Part shown: in pieces, positions 40,037 to 50,975 of the stretch
How the letters are laid out: each line of letters opens with the position of its first letter
Numbering within the stretch: position 1 is the first letter of the stretch
Program-made: the position numbers and the translations under genes
Notes under the pieces: generated by a model
Database searches by the model: none
What the model saw: the letters and a program-made list of their open reading frames with translations, nothing else
Told to the model about the DNA's origin: nothing
DNA from: Bradyrhizobium sp. CB2312
GTDB lineage: Bacteria; Pseudomonadota; Alphaproteobacteria; Rhizobiales; Xanthobacteraceae
Direction: 5' to 3'
DNA: 64,000 nucleotides
Assembly: GCF_029714425.1 (NCBI RefSeq)
Contig: NZ_CP121668.1
Span: 8,081,501-8,145,500, forward strand

Positions 40037-41357
40037 ATGACTGAGCGGCAAGCTCATCCTGATGACATTCGCGACCTGTTCTCACGCGCAATGTCCGACA
40101 TGTATCGCGCCGAGATTCCGCAATATGGGACCCTCCTGGCGCTTGTCGCTGACGTCCTTGGCGTCGAGCGTCACGGCGTCATCCGGCTCGGCACTGCGCA
40201 AGAGTTGTACGACATTCGTCGTCTCTTCGCGGTTCTGGGCATGGACCCCGTGGGCTATCACGATCTTTCGGTGGCCGGCGCCCCCGTTCACTCAACCGCC
40301 TTTCGCCCGATCACGGAAGATGCTCTCCGCCGAAATCCCTTCTGGGTCTTCACGCCCCTGCTTCGGGTCGACTTGATCGAAGACCTCGCCCTTCGCGCCG
40401 AGGCCGCGGCGATCCTTGCCGCTCGGCGGGTCTTCACGCGGCGTGTCCTCGAGCTAGTTGGAGTGTTCGAGGCAGAAAGGGCGCTGACGCTGTCGGAAGC
40501 GCAAGAGTTCGCGCGCGAGGCATTGGAGACCTTTCGTAGGCACAGTGACCCAACCGTCTATTTTGCCACTTATAGGAAGCTCCATAGCGCGCTTCGCCTG
40601 ATCGCGGACATTGTCAGCTTCGAGGGCCCGCACATCAATCACTGACGCCGCGCACTTTGGATATCGATGCCCTCCAAGCCGGCATGCCAGGACGCGGCAC
40701 CGCTCCCAAGGCAATCATTGAAGGACCGCCGCGTCGGAACTGTCCGGTTCTGTTGCGCAAGAACAGCTTCAAGGCGCGCGAGGAGCGCATCGTCTTCAGA
40801 CAAAGCACTCAGAAGGTTACGGCAGGCACTGCGCTTTTTGGCGAGATTAAGCAACGTGGCGGCGCGATGGCGGCAAAGGGACGCAAGTTCTATGATGAGT
40901 TGCTCGCGTCGGTACGCCGAAATGTTCAAAACGACCCTGCGGGTCTGAACGCGTCGAACTACGAGTCGAGCTCTCGGTGCGCTTTCGTTCATTGCCGCAC
41001 GATTGGGGTGGTGGACTGCATTCCAAGGGGCTTGGCTTCTTGCTATTCGGCAACTCCGGCCGGGCGGGCATCGACCCGCCCGGGCGCGGCGGCAACCGTC
41101 TATGAACTGGTCAGGGAGTTTTTCTGCAATTTCAGCTCATCGTGTACGAGGACTTCCTACCCGTCAGCGCAGCCGGCATCTTCCAGTCCAATCTCGGCAA
41201 CAACGAGAAGAACTACGCCGCGCAATCCAACCGGGCGCAGTTCGAAACCGTACTTGGTGCGGTGTCCACGACGAAGTCGAGTTCTATGCGCAGGCAGAGA
41301 GGGCTTCGGCAGCAAGCGTTGAATCAAATCGGAGCGACCCAAATCGCCTTTGCCTGA
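40037..41357 (+). pseudogene. 2-oxoadipate dioxygenase/decarboxylase-like (HglS/YdcJ, DUF1338), broken
   Basis: HglS converts 2-oxoadipate to D-2-hydroxyglutarate in lysine catabolism. The first ~202 residues are in frame: MTERQAHPDDIRDLFSRAMS, ALVADVLGVERHGVIRLGT, MDPVGYHDLSVAGAPVHST and FRPITEDALRRNPFWVF. The frame ends at GPHINH-stop because one base is missing near 40642; the next frame continues LTPRTLDIDALQAGMPGRG and IIEGPPRRNCPVLLR. Further breaks near 40975 and an internal stop near 41104 follow before VYEDFLPVSAAGIFQSNLG at the C-terminus. All family landmarks are in order over a normal length, so this was a full gene. It is divergent from the LysR gene. Confidence 0.82.
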
Positions 41358-41498
41358 GCAAGAGTCTTGAAAGACACAAGACCCGATCCAGCGCAAGGAA
41401 TGGGGATATGCGCCAGCCCGCGAGCGCGGCCATTTCGCTCGTAGTTGGCCGCTCGCTCAGAACGCCAACTTTGATGTTCTCTGATCAAGGATTACAAC

Positions 41499-42725
41499 GT
41501 GAAGGCTTTAGTTCAAAACCCCCAATTTCGCTTGGCGAGCCGTCTTGCATCAATCGGAGTGTCGCAGATCCTGAGGATCACAGCCCTTGCGAGCGATCTT
41601 AAGCGAAACGGCAAAGATGTTATCGTTCTCGGCACGGGAGAGCCTGATTTCGACACGCCGGAATATATCAAAGACGCAGCGAAGTGCGCGATGGATAACG
41701 GCGCAACAAAATATACCGCGCTGGACGGCACGCCCGAGCTGAAGGCCGCGATCTGTGCCAAGTTCAAGCGGGACAATGGCCTTGAGTTCGCGCAGAACGA
41801 GATCACAGTATCGGCCGGCGCTAAGCAGGTCCTGTTCAACGCCATGATGGCTACACTCGAACCTGGCGACGAGGTAATTCTCCCCACCCCGTACTGGGTG
41901 AGTTATGCTGACATCGTGCTAATCATGGGCGGAAAGCCGGTGTTCGTGCCATGTCAAGAAGCGAATGGCTTCCGCCTGACCGCGGACGATCTCGTGCGGG
42001 CGATCACGCCGCGTACGCGCTGGGTGATCTTCAATTCACCGTCCAATCCGTCCGGCGCGGCCTATTCGGAGGCAGATTACCGGCCCATCCTCGACGTGTT
42101 GCTGGCGCACCCGCATGTATGGCTGATGGTGGACGATATTTACGAGCACATCGTATACGACGATTTTCGTTTCGTCACACCCGTCGCGCTCGAGCCTTCG
42201 CTACGCAATCGGACTCTCACGATCAACGGGGTTTCCAAAGCCTATGCCATGACAGGCTGGCGAATTGGTTACGCCGGCGGCCCACGCGCCCTCATCCAGG
42301 CAATGGCCGTTGTTCAGAGTCAATCAACTTCCTGTCCTTCGTCAATCAGCCAAGCTGCCGCCATTGCGGCGCTTAATGGTTCCGCGGACATCGTCACGGA
42401 GCGGTGCCGATCCTTCCAGGCGCGGCGCGACTTGGTCGTTAGATCCTTAAACAAGATCGAAGGTATCACCTGCCGGGTGCCCGAGGGCGCGTTCTATACC
42501 TTTGCCGGCTGTGCGGCACTGATCGGAACGACGACGCCGGATGGAGAATGCATCAACAGCGATATCGATTTTGCGGAATATCTTCTGCGCAGCGTTGGTG
42601 TTGCCGTCGTTCCGGGTTCGGCTTTCGGGCTCGCGCCGTATTTCCGGATCTCGTACGCCACATCCGCGAGCCAGCTCGAGGACGCATGCCAGCGAATCAC
42701 CCTTGCGACAAGTCAGTTGTCCTAG
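41499..42725 (+). CDS. Class I/II aminotransferase (AspC-type)
   Basis: A 408-residue PLP-dependent aminotransferase of fold type I. Landmarks: LGTGEPDFDTPEYIKDA, YTALDGTPELKAAI, VSAGAKQVLFNAMMATL, LPTPYWVSYAD, NSPSNPSGAAYS, the Asp-containing MVDDIYEHIVYD, PLP lysine in NGVSKAYAMTGWRIGYAGG, and C-terminal FRISYATS with the carboxylate-binding Arg. It most resembles aspartate/prephenate-type aminotransferases, but the amino donor is not readable. The GTG start follows AAGGATTACAAC. Position after the HglS pseudogene suggests a former link to 2-aminoadipate/2-oxoadipate conversion (inference). The frame is intact. Confidence 0.9.
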   Translation: MKALVQNPQFRLASRLASIGVSQILRITALASDLKRNGKDVIVLGTGEPDFDTPEYIKDAAKCAMDNGATKYTALDGTPELKAAICAKFKRDNGLEFAQNEITVSAGAKQVLFNAMMATLEPGDEVILPTPYWVSYADIVLIMGGKPVFVPCQEANGFRLTADDLVRAITPRTRWVIFNSPSNPSGAAYSEADYRPILDVLLAHPHVWLMVDDIYEHIVYDDFRFVTPVALEPSLRNRTLTINGVSKAYAMTGWRIGYAGGPRALIQAMAVVQSQSTSCPSSISQAAAIAALNGSADIVTERCRSFQARRDLVVRSLNKIEGITCRVPEGAFYTFAGCAALIGTTTPDGECINSDIDFAEYLLRSVGVAVVPGSAFGLAPYFRISYATSASQLEDACQRITLATSQLS

Positions 42726-42953
42726 TCTCATACTGATTGTCACATATTCGCGCTTCTCACCTTTATGAAGGTACTTGCCGGAGCGCGCACCATAGTTGGA
42801 TGATCGACGCCGATACAATCTTCTTGTCGTCCAACAACAGGTCGCCTTCCATTGTGCCGAGGGGGGTGCGATTTTGTCCATCTTCTCCATGCTACTTCCG
42901 TCAGACAACAATTGCGCGAAGCGCTCGAACATATTTCCATGGAGAGAGCCGTC
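42726..42953. other. Spacer before the thiamine-diphosphate enzyme
   Basis: Open upstream in the same frame, but the sequence is not like the family. GGAGAG at 42941-42946 supports the ATG at 42954. Base composition changes sharply to GC-rich codons from about 42960. Confidence 0.5.
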
Positions 42954-44618
42954 ATGACCATCCGCAACACCCGCACCGGGGGCCAGATCCTGATCGATCA
43001 GCTCGTCGCCCAAGGCGTCGAGCGCGTCACCTGCGTGCCGGGCGAGAGCTATCTGGCGGCGCTCGATGCGCTGCATGACAGCCCGATCGATGTCGTGATC
43101 TGCCGCGCCGAAGGCGGCGCTGCGATGATGGCGGAAGCCTATGGCAAGCTCACCGGACGCCCCGGAATCTGCTTCGTCACCCGCGGTCCCGGCGCGACCA
43201 ATGCCAGCCACGGCGTCCACATCGCGATGCAGGATTCGACGCCGATGATCCTGTTCGTCGGCCAGGTCGATACCGGCATGCGCGAGCGTGAGGCGTTCCA
43301 GGAGCTCGACTACAAGGCGGTGTTCGGCTCCATGGCGAAATGGGCGGTCGAGATCGATCGGCCCGATCGTATCCCCGAGCTGGTCGCGCGCGCCTTCCGT
43401 GTCGCGATGCAGGGCCGCCCCGGTCCCGTCGTGATCGCGCTGCCGGAGAACATGCTGACCGAAACCGCCGCCGTTGCCGATGCCATGCGCATCGAGCCGG
43501 CCGTGAGCTGGCCGGCGCCATCAGATCTCGAGCGCGTCGGCGCGATGCTCGCGAGCGCCAAGGCGCCGCTCGTCATCCTCGGCGGCTCGCGCTGGACTGA
43601 TGAAGCGACCAAGAGCATCGCGCGCTTTGCCGAGCGGTTCGGCCTGCCGGTCGCGACCTCGTTCCGCCGGGCCTCGCTGATCGATGCCGATCATTCGCAC
43701 TACGCCGGCGATCTCGGCATCGGGCCGAGCCCGGGCCTGAAAGCACGCATCGACAATGCCGACGTCGTTCTGCTGATCGGTGGCCGCATGTCGGAGATGC
43801 CGTCCTCGTCCTACACGCTGCTCGAGATTCCGACCCCGCAGCAGAAGCTGATCCATGTGCATCCGGGCTCGGAAGAGCTCGGCCGCGTCTATCAGCCGGC
43901 GCTGGCGATCCAGGCGACGCCGGCCGCGTTCGCCGCCGCGGTCGAGACGCTGAAGCCGTCAGGCGCGGTTGCCTGGAAGGGCGAGGCGGCGAAGGCGCAC
44001 GCCGATTACCTCGCCTGGACCGACAAGGCGCGCGAGCTGCCGGGCACGTTCCAGTACGGCCAGGTCATGACCTGGCTGCGCGACCGCCTGCCGAAGGACG
44101 CGATCGTCTGCAACGGCGCCGGCAACTATGCCGGCTGGATCCATCGCCATCACCGCTTCCACAGCTTCGCCGCCCAGCTCGCGCCGACCTCGGGCTCGAT
44201 GGGCTACGGCGTGCCGGCCGGCGTGCTGGCCAAGCGTCAATATCCGGATCGCGTCGTCGTCGCCTTTGCCGGCGACGGCTGCTTCCTGATGAACGGGCAG
44301 GAATTCGCGACCGCCGTGCAGTACGACGCGCCGCTGATCGTGATCGTCGTCGACAATTCGCAATACGGCACCATCCGCATGCACCAGGAGCGCGACTATC
44401 CCGGGCGCGTCGTCGGCACCCAGCTGAAGAACCCCGACTTCGCGATGTATGCGAAGGCGTTCGGCGGCCATGGCGAGCGGGTCGAGCGCACCGAAGAATT
44501 CGCGCCGGCGTTCGAGCGGGCGCTGGCCTCGGGCAAGCCGGCGATCCTCCACTGCATCATCGATCCACGCGCGATCTCGGTCGGCAAGGATTTCGTGCCG
44601 CAGGCGAAAGCACGCTGA
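42954..44618 (+). CDS. Thiamine-diphosphate enzyme, acetolactate-synthase-like
   Basis: A 554-residue three-domain ThDP enzyme of the acetohydroxyacid-synthase/benzoylformate-decarboxylase superfamily. N-terminal Pyr domain with CVPGESYLAALDAL and the activating Glu in ICRAEGGAAMMAEAYG; central domain with LVILGGSRW; C-terminal PP domain with FAGDGCFLMNGQEFATAVQY (the ThDP GDG..N motif). The exact reaction (carboligation or 2-oxoacid decarboxylation) is not readable; no small regulatory subunit is next to it. Third codon positions are almost all G or C, unlike neighbours, which suggests a separate origin from a core-genome-like background. The frame is intact. Confidence 0.88.
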   Translation: MTIRNTRTGGQILIDQLVAQGVERVTCVPGESYLAALDALHDSPIDVVICRAEGGAAMMAEAYGKLTGRPGICFVTRGPGATNASHGVHIAMQDSTPMILFVGQVDTGMREREAFQELDYKAVFGSMAKWAVEIDRPDRIPELVARAFRVAMQGRPGPVVIALPENMLTETAAVADAMRIEPAVSWPAPSDLERVGAMLASAKAPLVILGGSRWTDEATKSIARFAERFGLPVATSFRRASLIDADHSHYAGDLGIGPSPGLKARIDNADVVLLIGGRMSEMPSSSYTLLEIPTPQQKLIHVHPGSEELGRVYQPALAIQATPAAFAAAVETLKPSGAVAWKGEAAKAHADYLAWTDKARELPGTFQYGQVMTWLRDRLPKDAIVCNGAGNYAGWIHRHHRFHSFAAQLAPTSGSMGYGVPAGVLAKRQYPDRVVVAFAGDGCFLMNGQEFATAVQYDAPLIVIVVDNSQYGTIRMHQERDYPGRVVGTQLKNPDFAMYAKAFGGHGERVERTEEFAPAFERALASGKPAILHCIIDPRAISVGKDFVPQAKAR

Positions 44619-44748
44619 AGCTGGATCCAAGGCCCGTGGAACCTCGATCGTTGCCAGTCCATCGCTCTAGGCTCGCCTGGCTCGGGCACAATGTCTTCCC
44701 GCCTCGAGCGGGCTCGCGATCTCCCCTGTGATTAAGTGGCCGACACGA

Positions 44749-45671
44749 TCACGCGCCGATGTCGTCCGTCAGTGAACGGTTCGACTGGGCAAACAGGCTC
44801 GAAAGCACCATCGTGACGCTGCTCGCAGCCATGGAAGGGGGCGTCTTGGACGAGCGCGCCAGGTAGATCGACCTTTCGATGCGTGGCTCCGCTATCGGAC
44901 GACACTTCAGGCGCGCGGAAATCGATCCGTGTTCGGCCACTCGCGCAGAGAGCACGGTATATCCGATGCGTTCAGCGACCAACGATTTTATGTTCTCCAA
45001 AGAATCGATTTCCATGACTACATTGGGCCTGTGGCCGTGCCGGGATGCTGCCCGCTCAACCTCCTCTCTCAGCCCGTGCGGACGGCCTGGGAGGATCAGG
45101 GGTAAATCGAACAGTGCCGATACAGGCATCTCGCTGCACGAGGACACCGCCTCAGCGCCTTCAGCTCCCACCAGGTTCAAGTGCTCTCTGGCGAGCAGCT
45201 CCTTCGAAATTCCCGAGATGATGTTGCTGCCGAACACGAGCGCCAAATCGAGCTGGCCTGCCAGCAGCCATTGAGACATATGACCCGACAAGCCTTCTGC
45301 GATACGAAGTCGGATGAGCGGGTACTGGCGGCGGATCGTTATTGCAAGCGGTACCGTCAACGCGATGCCGAGCGAAGTGGGCATTCCGACGATCACACTG
45401 CCCGACGGTTCCGCTTCTATACCTCGCACCTCTTCTGCGATTGTCCCTATATCGGTCAGAACCGACCGGGCGCGGCTGGCAAGCCTAACCCCGCTCTCTG
45501 TCGGCACGATGCCCCTGGGGGTGCGGTGAACCAGACTGCAGCCCAGTTCCTTCTCAAGCCGGTTCAGATGAAGACTGATGGCCGATTGGGCAACATGCAA
45601 TCATCAGCCGCCCTAGCAATAGACCCGTGTTCCACGATACCAACGAAATATCGGAGCTGACGAAGGTCCAT
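44749..45671 (-). pseudogene. LysR-family regulator with a one-base frameshift
   Basis: The N-terminus MDLRQLRYFVGIVEHGSIARAADD starts at 45671. The frame breaks near 45602, where one T appears to be missing; the next frame continues HVAQSAISLHLNRLEKELG with LVHRTPRGIVPTESG and the co-inducer domain (GSVIVGMPTSLGIALTVPLA, GQLDLALVFG) to a stop at 44749. All parts of a ~307-residue regulator of the Nac/CynR-like branch are present. It is divergent from the acyl-CoA dehydrogenase/CoA-transferase remnants. A single missing base could also be a sequencing error. Confidence 0.85.
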
Positions 45672-45805
45672 GGACGAACTCTCAGGGTGGGTGACACGCA
45701 CATTTGCGCCGTTTGCAAAACGTACCGATCGCGCAAGAGCGGGTAACAATCCAGCTAAAACTCCGGCAAGGACTTCTTACCGGGAGCGATCGGAGCAATC
45801 ATTAA

Positions 45806-45973
<168 letters not shown>

Positions 45974-45982
45974 GAGTCCCAA

Positions 45983-47201
45983 ATGAGCGGGTGCCTGAGC
46001 GGGCTTCGCGTCCTGGACCTGAGCCGTGTTCTTGCGGGGCCGTGGGCCGGACAGATACTTGCCGATCTCGGTGCCGAAGGTATTAAGATTGAGCGTCAGT
46101 AGGAGATGACACCAGGGGTTGGGGGCCAGCCTTCCTCACAGACGGCGCGGGCCGCCCAACATCGGAAGCTGCGTACTTCCTTTCATGCAATCGCGGGAAA
46201 AAGTCGGTCACCATCGACCTGAAAGATCCGGCGGGGCAAGAGCTGGCGAAGAAGTTGGCGACGAAATCCGACTTCCTGATCGAGAACTACAAGGCTGGGG
46301 GACTGGCCAACTACGGACTCGCCTACGAAGATTTACGCAAGCTGAACCCCGGCTTGATCTACTGCTCAATCACCGGTTTCGGTCAGACTGGCCCGTACAA
46401 GGATCACGCCGGCTACGACTTCATGATTCAGGCTATGGGCGGTCTCATGAGCGTTACGGGGCTTCCGGATGGAGTGCCTGGAAGTGGTCCCGTGAAGGCG
46501 GGAGTCGCCGTGACTGACTTGTTCACAGGAATGTACGCGACTGTCGCGATGCTTGCTGCGCTCGGACATCGGCGACGCACCGGTGATGGACAGCATGTCG
46601 ACCTATCGCTCATGGACGTTCAAGTCGCAACTTTGGCCAACCAGGCTCAGAACTATCTGACGTCTGGGAGAATACCAACCCGGCTCGGCAATGCCCATCC
46701 AAACATCACGCCATATGAGACATTCCCGACGTCCGATGGTCAGATGGTCCTTACGGTCGGCAACGATGGGCAATTCGCCAGGTTCTGCGCTGTGGCCGGC
46801 CGACCCGATCTGTGTGCGGACCCAAGATTTGCGACCAATGCGGCCCGCGTGCAGAACCGCGGCATCCTCATCCCACAGCTCGGATCACTGACGTCAAGAC
46901 ACTCGACCGATCACTGGCTAACGGTTCTGCAGGCCGCTCGCGTCCCTTGCGGACCGATCAACACATTGGACCGGGTCTTCGACGATCCCCAGGTCAGACG
47001 CCGTCAGATGTGCGTGAATGTGGCTCATCCTTTCGGAGGCGCCTTCGCCTCGTAGGCTCTCCAATGAAGTTTTCGGCTACGCCAGTTTCCGAGGCTCAGG
47101 CGCCCCCGGTGCTTGGACAACATACCGAGGAGCTTCTTTCCGAGCTGTTGGGAGTGCCGAAAGATGACATCGAGACACTGAGACTCCGTGGAATCATCTA
47201 G
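45983..47201 (+). pseudogene. Family III (CaiB/BaiF) CoA-transferase, two frameshifts
   Basis: Starts [20 protein letters not shown] at 45983 after AGGAG and shows the N-terminal [19 protein letters not shown] shift near 46098 leads to [45 protein letters not shown] (catalytic Asp region) and YDFMIQAMGGLMSVTG. A second shift near 47045 leads to LVGSPMKFSATPVSEAQAPP and the end VPKDDIETLRLRGII. The joined protein of ~405 residues is normal for the family. Next to the glutaryl-CoA-dehydrogenase remnant, it was most likely a glutarate or related dicarboxylate CoA-transferase. In-frame parts look well conserved, so decay is recent. Confidence 0.85.
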
Positions 47202-47912
47202 TCGCGGTTGCGCTTCCTACGGATCCATCCGGGAGCAAAGGCGCGGAGCTTTTCACACTAGGCTCACCTTCTCGCCTCGGTCTTCAGGCATACGCATGGC
47301 TTGATAGATCTACATCACCCATGATCGCCTGCAATTTTGAGACTGGCCGAAAGAGTCGGCGGCCAACTTTACGTGAGTCTCCGCTTGTCGCACCAGTTCC
47401 ATCGGCGAGCTTTGACACTCTGTGGCCTTGATACGCTTTTGGCTGACTCCGAACTCCTAACCGCCGGGCCGGGTCGTAACCCCTTCAAAGAGCTGCAGTT
47501 ACTCGCTATCGTTTGCAAGATGCGAGGCAGGTCCCTTCCATCACAAACCAAGAGATCTAGTTCGACGTGAACTGCCTCTTAACATTGCCTTGATGGCGAC
47601 AACTCGATAGTCACGATGCCCACTGACCAGCCAACTAATTAGACAGCTATTTGCCGCGCAGGAATTGTATGCCTGGCAGCTATTCCAAGCAGGAAAACGG
47701 CGGGGCGATGCACTAAGCTCGACCACAGAGAAGCGATGAATGAATTCGCGCGCGGCTCAGCCGGGAAATAGCCGAGGTGGTCGCCTCAACTACCGCGGAC
47801 AGCTCTTGGACGGCAACCCCTCACAACGACACTCTGTCCTAATGGCTAGGTCTGATCTCATGCGAGCATGCGACCACGTACCTAGTCAATCAACATCTGG
47901 AGCTACAGCAGA
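47202..47912. other. Gap without a recognised gene
   Basis: About 710 bases with only short frames on either strand. No repeat or element end was recognised. Confidence 0.45.
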
Positions 47913-49090
47913 ATGCAAAAGCCACTTCCATTTGAACAAGCCGAATTCGCAGCACGCTTGACGGCGGTAAAAAAAGAAATGGCCAAGAGGGGGATTGACA
48001 TTCTTCTTCTGTCTGAGCCCCCCAACCAAAATTACCTAACTGGCTATGATAGCCTCTCGTTCTACACGCCTCAAATGGTGGTCGTAGCGCTCTCTCACGA
48101 AGAACCCGTGTGGATCGCGCGATTCATGGAACGGCCGCAGGCAATGATGGGAACTTATCTTGCAGCCGAGAATATCCGGACCTATCCGGACGAGTATGTA
48201 AACTCGCACGCTGGTTTGTCGGCATATGACGTTGTGGCCGATATCGTAAAAGAACTCGACGGTGAAACGGCGCGAATTGGCGTGGAGATGGGAGGCTATT
48301 ATTATTCCGCGCGCGCACACGCAGATCTTGTGCGGGCTCTGCCCCTTGCAACGTTCGTAGACGCCGACCTGCTCGTCAATTGGATCCGGATCGTGAAGAG
48401 TCCGGCCGAACTTGTTTGCATGCGTCAAGCCGGCCGCATCGCCGATGCGATGATAAAACGCGGCGTCGATACAATCGAGCCCGGTGTACGTGAATGCGAC
48501 ATTGCGGCGTTTATCACCAGCAGATAGCGGGTACCCCAGAATTCGGAGGAGGCTATGACAGCTCCTGTCTGTTCTTTGGTGCGGGCGAACGCGCCCTTGC
48601 GCCACATCCGACATGGACCGACGATCCGTTGCCGGCGTCAACAACCGTCTATATGGAAGTTCACGGAGTTCGTCTTCGTTATCAAGTCAATCTCGCTCGC
48701 ACAATTGTCGTCGGAAAGCCTAGTCCCGCTTACCAGAAATTCACGGAGATTGCGGTCGAAGCTCTAAATGCGGGCCTCGAAAGCGTCCGTCCCGGTCGTA
48801 CATGCTCGGAAGTCCATGCAGCGTACGCCCAATCGCTCGCGCGTCATGGATATGAAAAAGAGGCGAGGCTCGGCTATCCTCAAGGAATAGGCTATCCACC
48901 CGCATCAGCTGAGCGTACGGCCAGTTTGCGGAAGGGAGACAATACTGTGCTTAAGCCGGGTATGTGCTTCCACATGATGGCTGCCCTCTGGCTGGAGGAC
49001 AAGAGCGTCTGCATCACGCAACCCTTCGCCGTCACTGAGAACGGTTTTGAGCCCTTGACCTCGACGCCCCGCAGCCTGATTGTCAAATAG
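47913..49090 (+). pseudogene. M24 creatinase/ectoine-hydrolase-like protein (copy 3), frameshifted
   Basis: N-terminal part MQKPLPFEQAEFAARLTAVKK, LLLSEPPNQNYLTGYDSLSFY to ECDIAAFITSR with a stop near 48525. One frame over, the protein continues YHQQIAGTPEFGGGYDSS, YMEVHGVRLRYQVNLARTI, RLGYPQGIGYPPAS and KPGMCFHMMAALW to 49090. A single-base shift near 48512 separates the parts. Metal ligands are replaced as in copies 1 and 2, and the last Glu is also lost (ITQPF). The GIGYPP segment is the closest of the three copies to known ectoine hydrolases. With the shift repaired it would be ~392 residues. Confidence 0.85.
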
Positions 49091-49792
49091 CCAATTGCGA
49101 GCATTCCACGCTGGTGCCGCTGCAGCAGGGACTTGGCCCTAGATCAACCGCTTCGAAGGTAATTTTCAAATCGGAGAGGACTTTGCGCTCTCCACGGGGC
49201 TACTCGACTGTCCGTAGGGAGCTGGCACGCCTATCGGCTTGAATGGGCTGCCATTTGGAGAAGGGCCACACGGATCAAGTGTCTGACTGCGAGTGAATTG
49301 AAAACGTCAAGGCAAATCCAGGAATCGAAACGGCTCACCTCACCGTGAGCACAGGAAAAGAGGTCGGCTCACCAACTGTTAGCAGTTTCGGGCTCCCAGC
49401 CCGAGCAGCAATGGTTCGAGAGAATGGCTGTCCCGGCGCAGTCTTCAATTCCAAGCTGCTGGCGGAACGCCTTGCGATCATTTTCAAGATGGGTTCTACT
49501 CCGCCTAGGATGCCCGCCGGCTTGATCTGGCCTGCGACGTGCCGTAACCCGCACTGGGGCGCTGGCCTGAAGACGCTGAACTTCAAGAACGTTCCGGTCT
49601 CCGCATCAGCTTATCGTATGGGCTCAACGAGGATTACGTCGTGTCGTGCTCACGAGACGGAAAGCGTGCGCCTTGCGAGATAGGAAGCAGAATTTCGGCA
49701 ACGCTAGGCCTGACATTGAGGAAATTCGGCTGGGAAGGCAAAGTAATATTCGTGTGATCTGATAGTGGATTCGGTATCAAGAGGCGAACCGG
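49091..49792. other. Gap without a recognised gene
   Basis: About 700 bases. One open frame (49345-49683, plus) is not recognised, begins without a ribosome site and is not supported. Likely decayed sequence and the promoter region of the hydrolase gene. Confidence 0.4.
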
Positions 49793-50899
49793 ATGTTCTG
49801 CGCTGCTTGGCCCCAAATATGGGGGGATCTTGCGTCCACACGGCGAGGTGCCGCGGTGTTCCTGGACAAGCTTGAGAGCATCTGGGCAGCAAGCAGTCGA
49901 CAAAACTGGGCCGCAAAGTGGATCAAGATCGGCGATGCTCAGTGCTTGCTTTGTGATCTGAATTTCAAAAAGGGAGCATTCACTGAGGCAACCGAGGCTT
50001 GGCTTAGCGCGCTGACCGCCTTCGAGGTCGCCAGGCGGCTAATCGATGAAGATGATGAACTAAGCGAAGAAATTTCGGCGAAGGTCGAATTTGGCATTCA
50101 GAGATTCGGATCCTGCCTGAAGAAGGTGGAGCGGGTAAAATTCGCCTGTGTTGATCAAGGCGAATTCGAAGCCTACTTCTTGCCCGGCGCCAAATCCGAT
50201 GAACGTAGCCCGGCGGTCATTTGCATCAGCAGGGAAGAAGAGACACGGGCGAGATTGCTCGGAAGGCTCTTGCCCGTGGCAGTTGGCCGCGACATTTCAC
50301 TCCTCGTTGTCTGTCACGACGACTTCTCAAATCACTCGCCCGGCCAACCGGAAAACTTCTTTTCTTATTGTGTGGATTACCTGTCAGCGAGGTCTGACGT
50401 GGATGCCGCTCGGATCGGCGTGTATGGAGAAGGATTATCGGCTGCTCTAGCCACCGATTTCGCTGTGTTTGATCACCGGATCGCTGCGGCGGTCTGCGAC
50501 GGTGGCCTTTGGAATTGGACTTCAACTGTGGCATCTGTCAGCTGGATGGCGGGGACAGCCGATATCGTAGACGAGGACGTCCAGTCGATCCGTCGTTTGC
50601 GGTTCGCGCGACATTTGAAATGTCCGGTCCTGGTGGTTGCTGGGGGGCGCGGCATGGTCAGCGCCTCGGAGGCGATGAACCTGCAATCCGACTGCACCGC
50701 TGCGCGCGTCGACCTGGAGGTGGCCGTATCACCGGCGGCGCAGACCCCCAGGGGGGAGATCGAAAACTTCGTCACCTCGGACGATTGTATATTTGGATGG
50801 CTCGAAAACAAGCTCGCGGCGGTTCAGATTCGCAGGCATGGCGGCCGGTATAAAGGTGAAGACCTCGCCAACGCTGTCGATATTCGGGGTGTCCCATAA
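49793..50899 (+). CDS. Alpha/beta-hydrolase-fold protein (FrsA-like)
   Basis: A 368-residue protein with a helical N-terminal part (~1-110, KIGDAQCLLCDLNFKKGAF...ALTAFEVARRL) and an alpha/beta-hydrolase C-terminal part (residues ~120-350). The strand-elbow segment is RIGVYGEGLSAALATDFAVFD, followed by DHRIAAAVCDGGLWNW. At the usual GxSxG nucleophile elbow the sequence is GVYGEG, with no Ser in the canonical place. This resembles FrsA/DUF1100-type hydrolases with altered elbows. The product may be a hydrolase with another nucleophile or a non-catalytic homologue. No operon partner is evident. The start ATG at 49793 is uncertain. Confidence 0.65.
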   Translation: MFCAAWPQIWGDLASTRRGAAVFLDKLESIWAASSRQNWAAKWIKIGDAQCLLCDLNFKKGAFTEATEAWLSALTAFEVARRLIDEDDELSEEISAKVEFGIQRFGSCLKKVERVKFACVDQGEFEAYFLPGAKSDERSPAVICISREEETRARLLGRLLPVAVGRDISLLVVCHDDFSNHSPGQPENFFSYCVDYLSARSDVDAARIGVYGEGLSAALATDFAVFDHRIAAAVCDGGLWNWTSTVASVSWMAGTADIVDEDVQSIRRLRFARHLKCPVLVVAGGRGMVSASEAMNLQSDCTAARVDLEVAVSPAAQTPRGEIENFVTSDDCIFGWLENKLAAVQIRRHGGRYKGEDLANAVDIRGVP

Positions 50900-50975
50900 T
50901 TAGGTCGCCTTAGTGGTGCTCCTTCTCGAGGGGGCCATGAAAGGCAAGTTCGGGCAGTCGTTGTGGATGCGGCAG

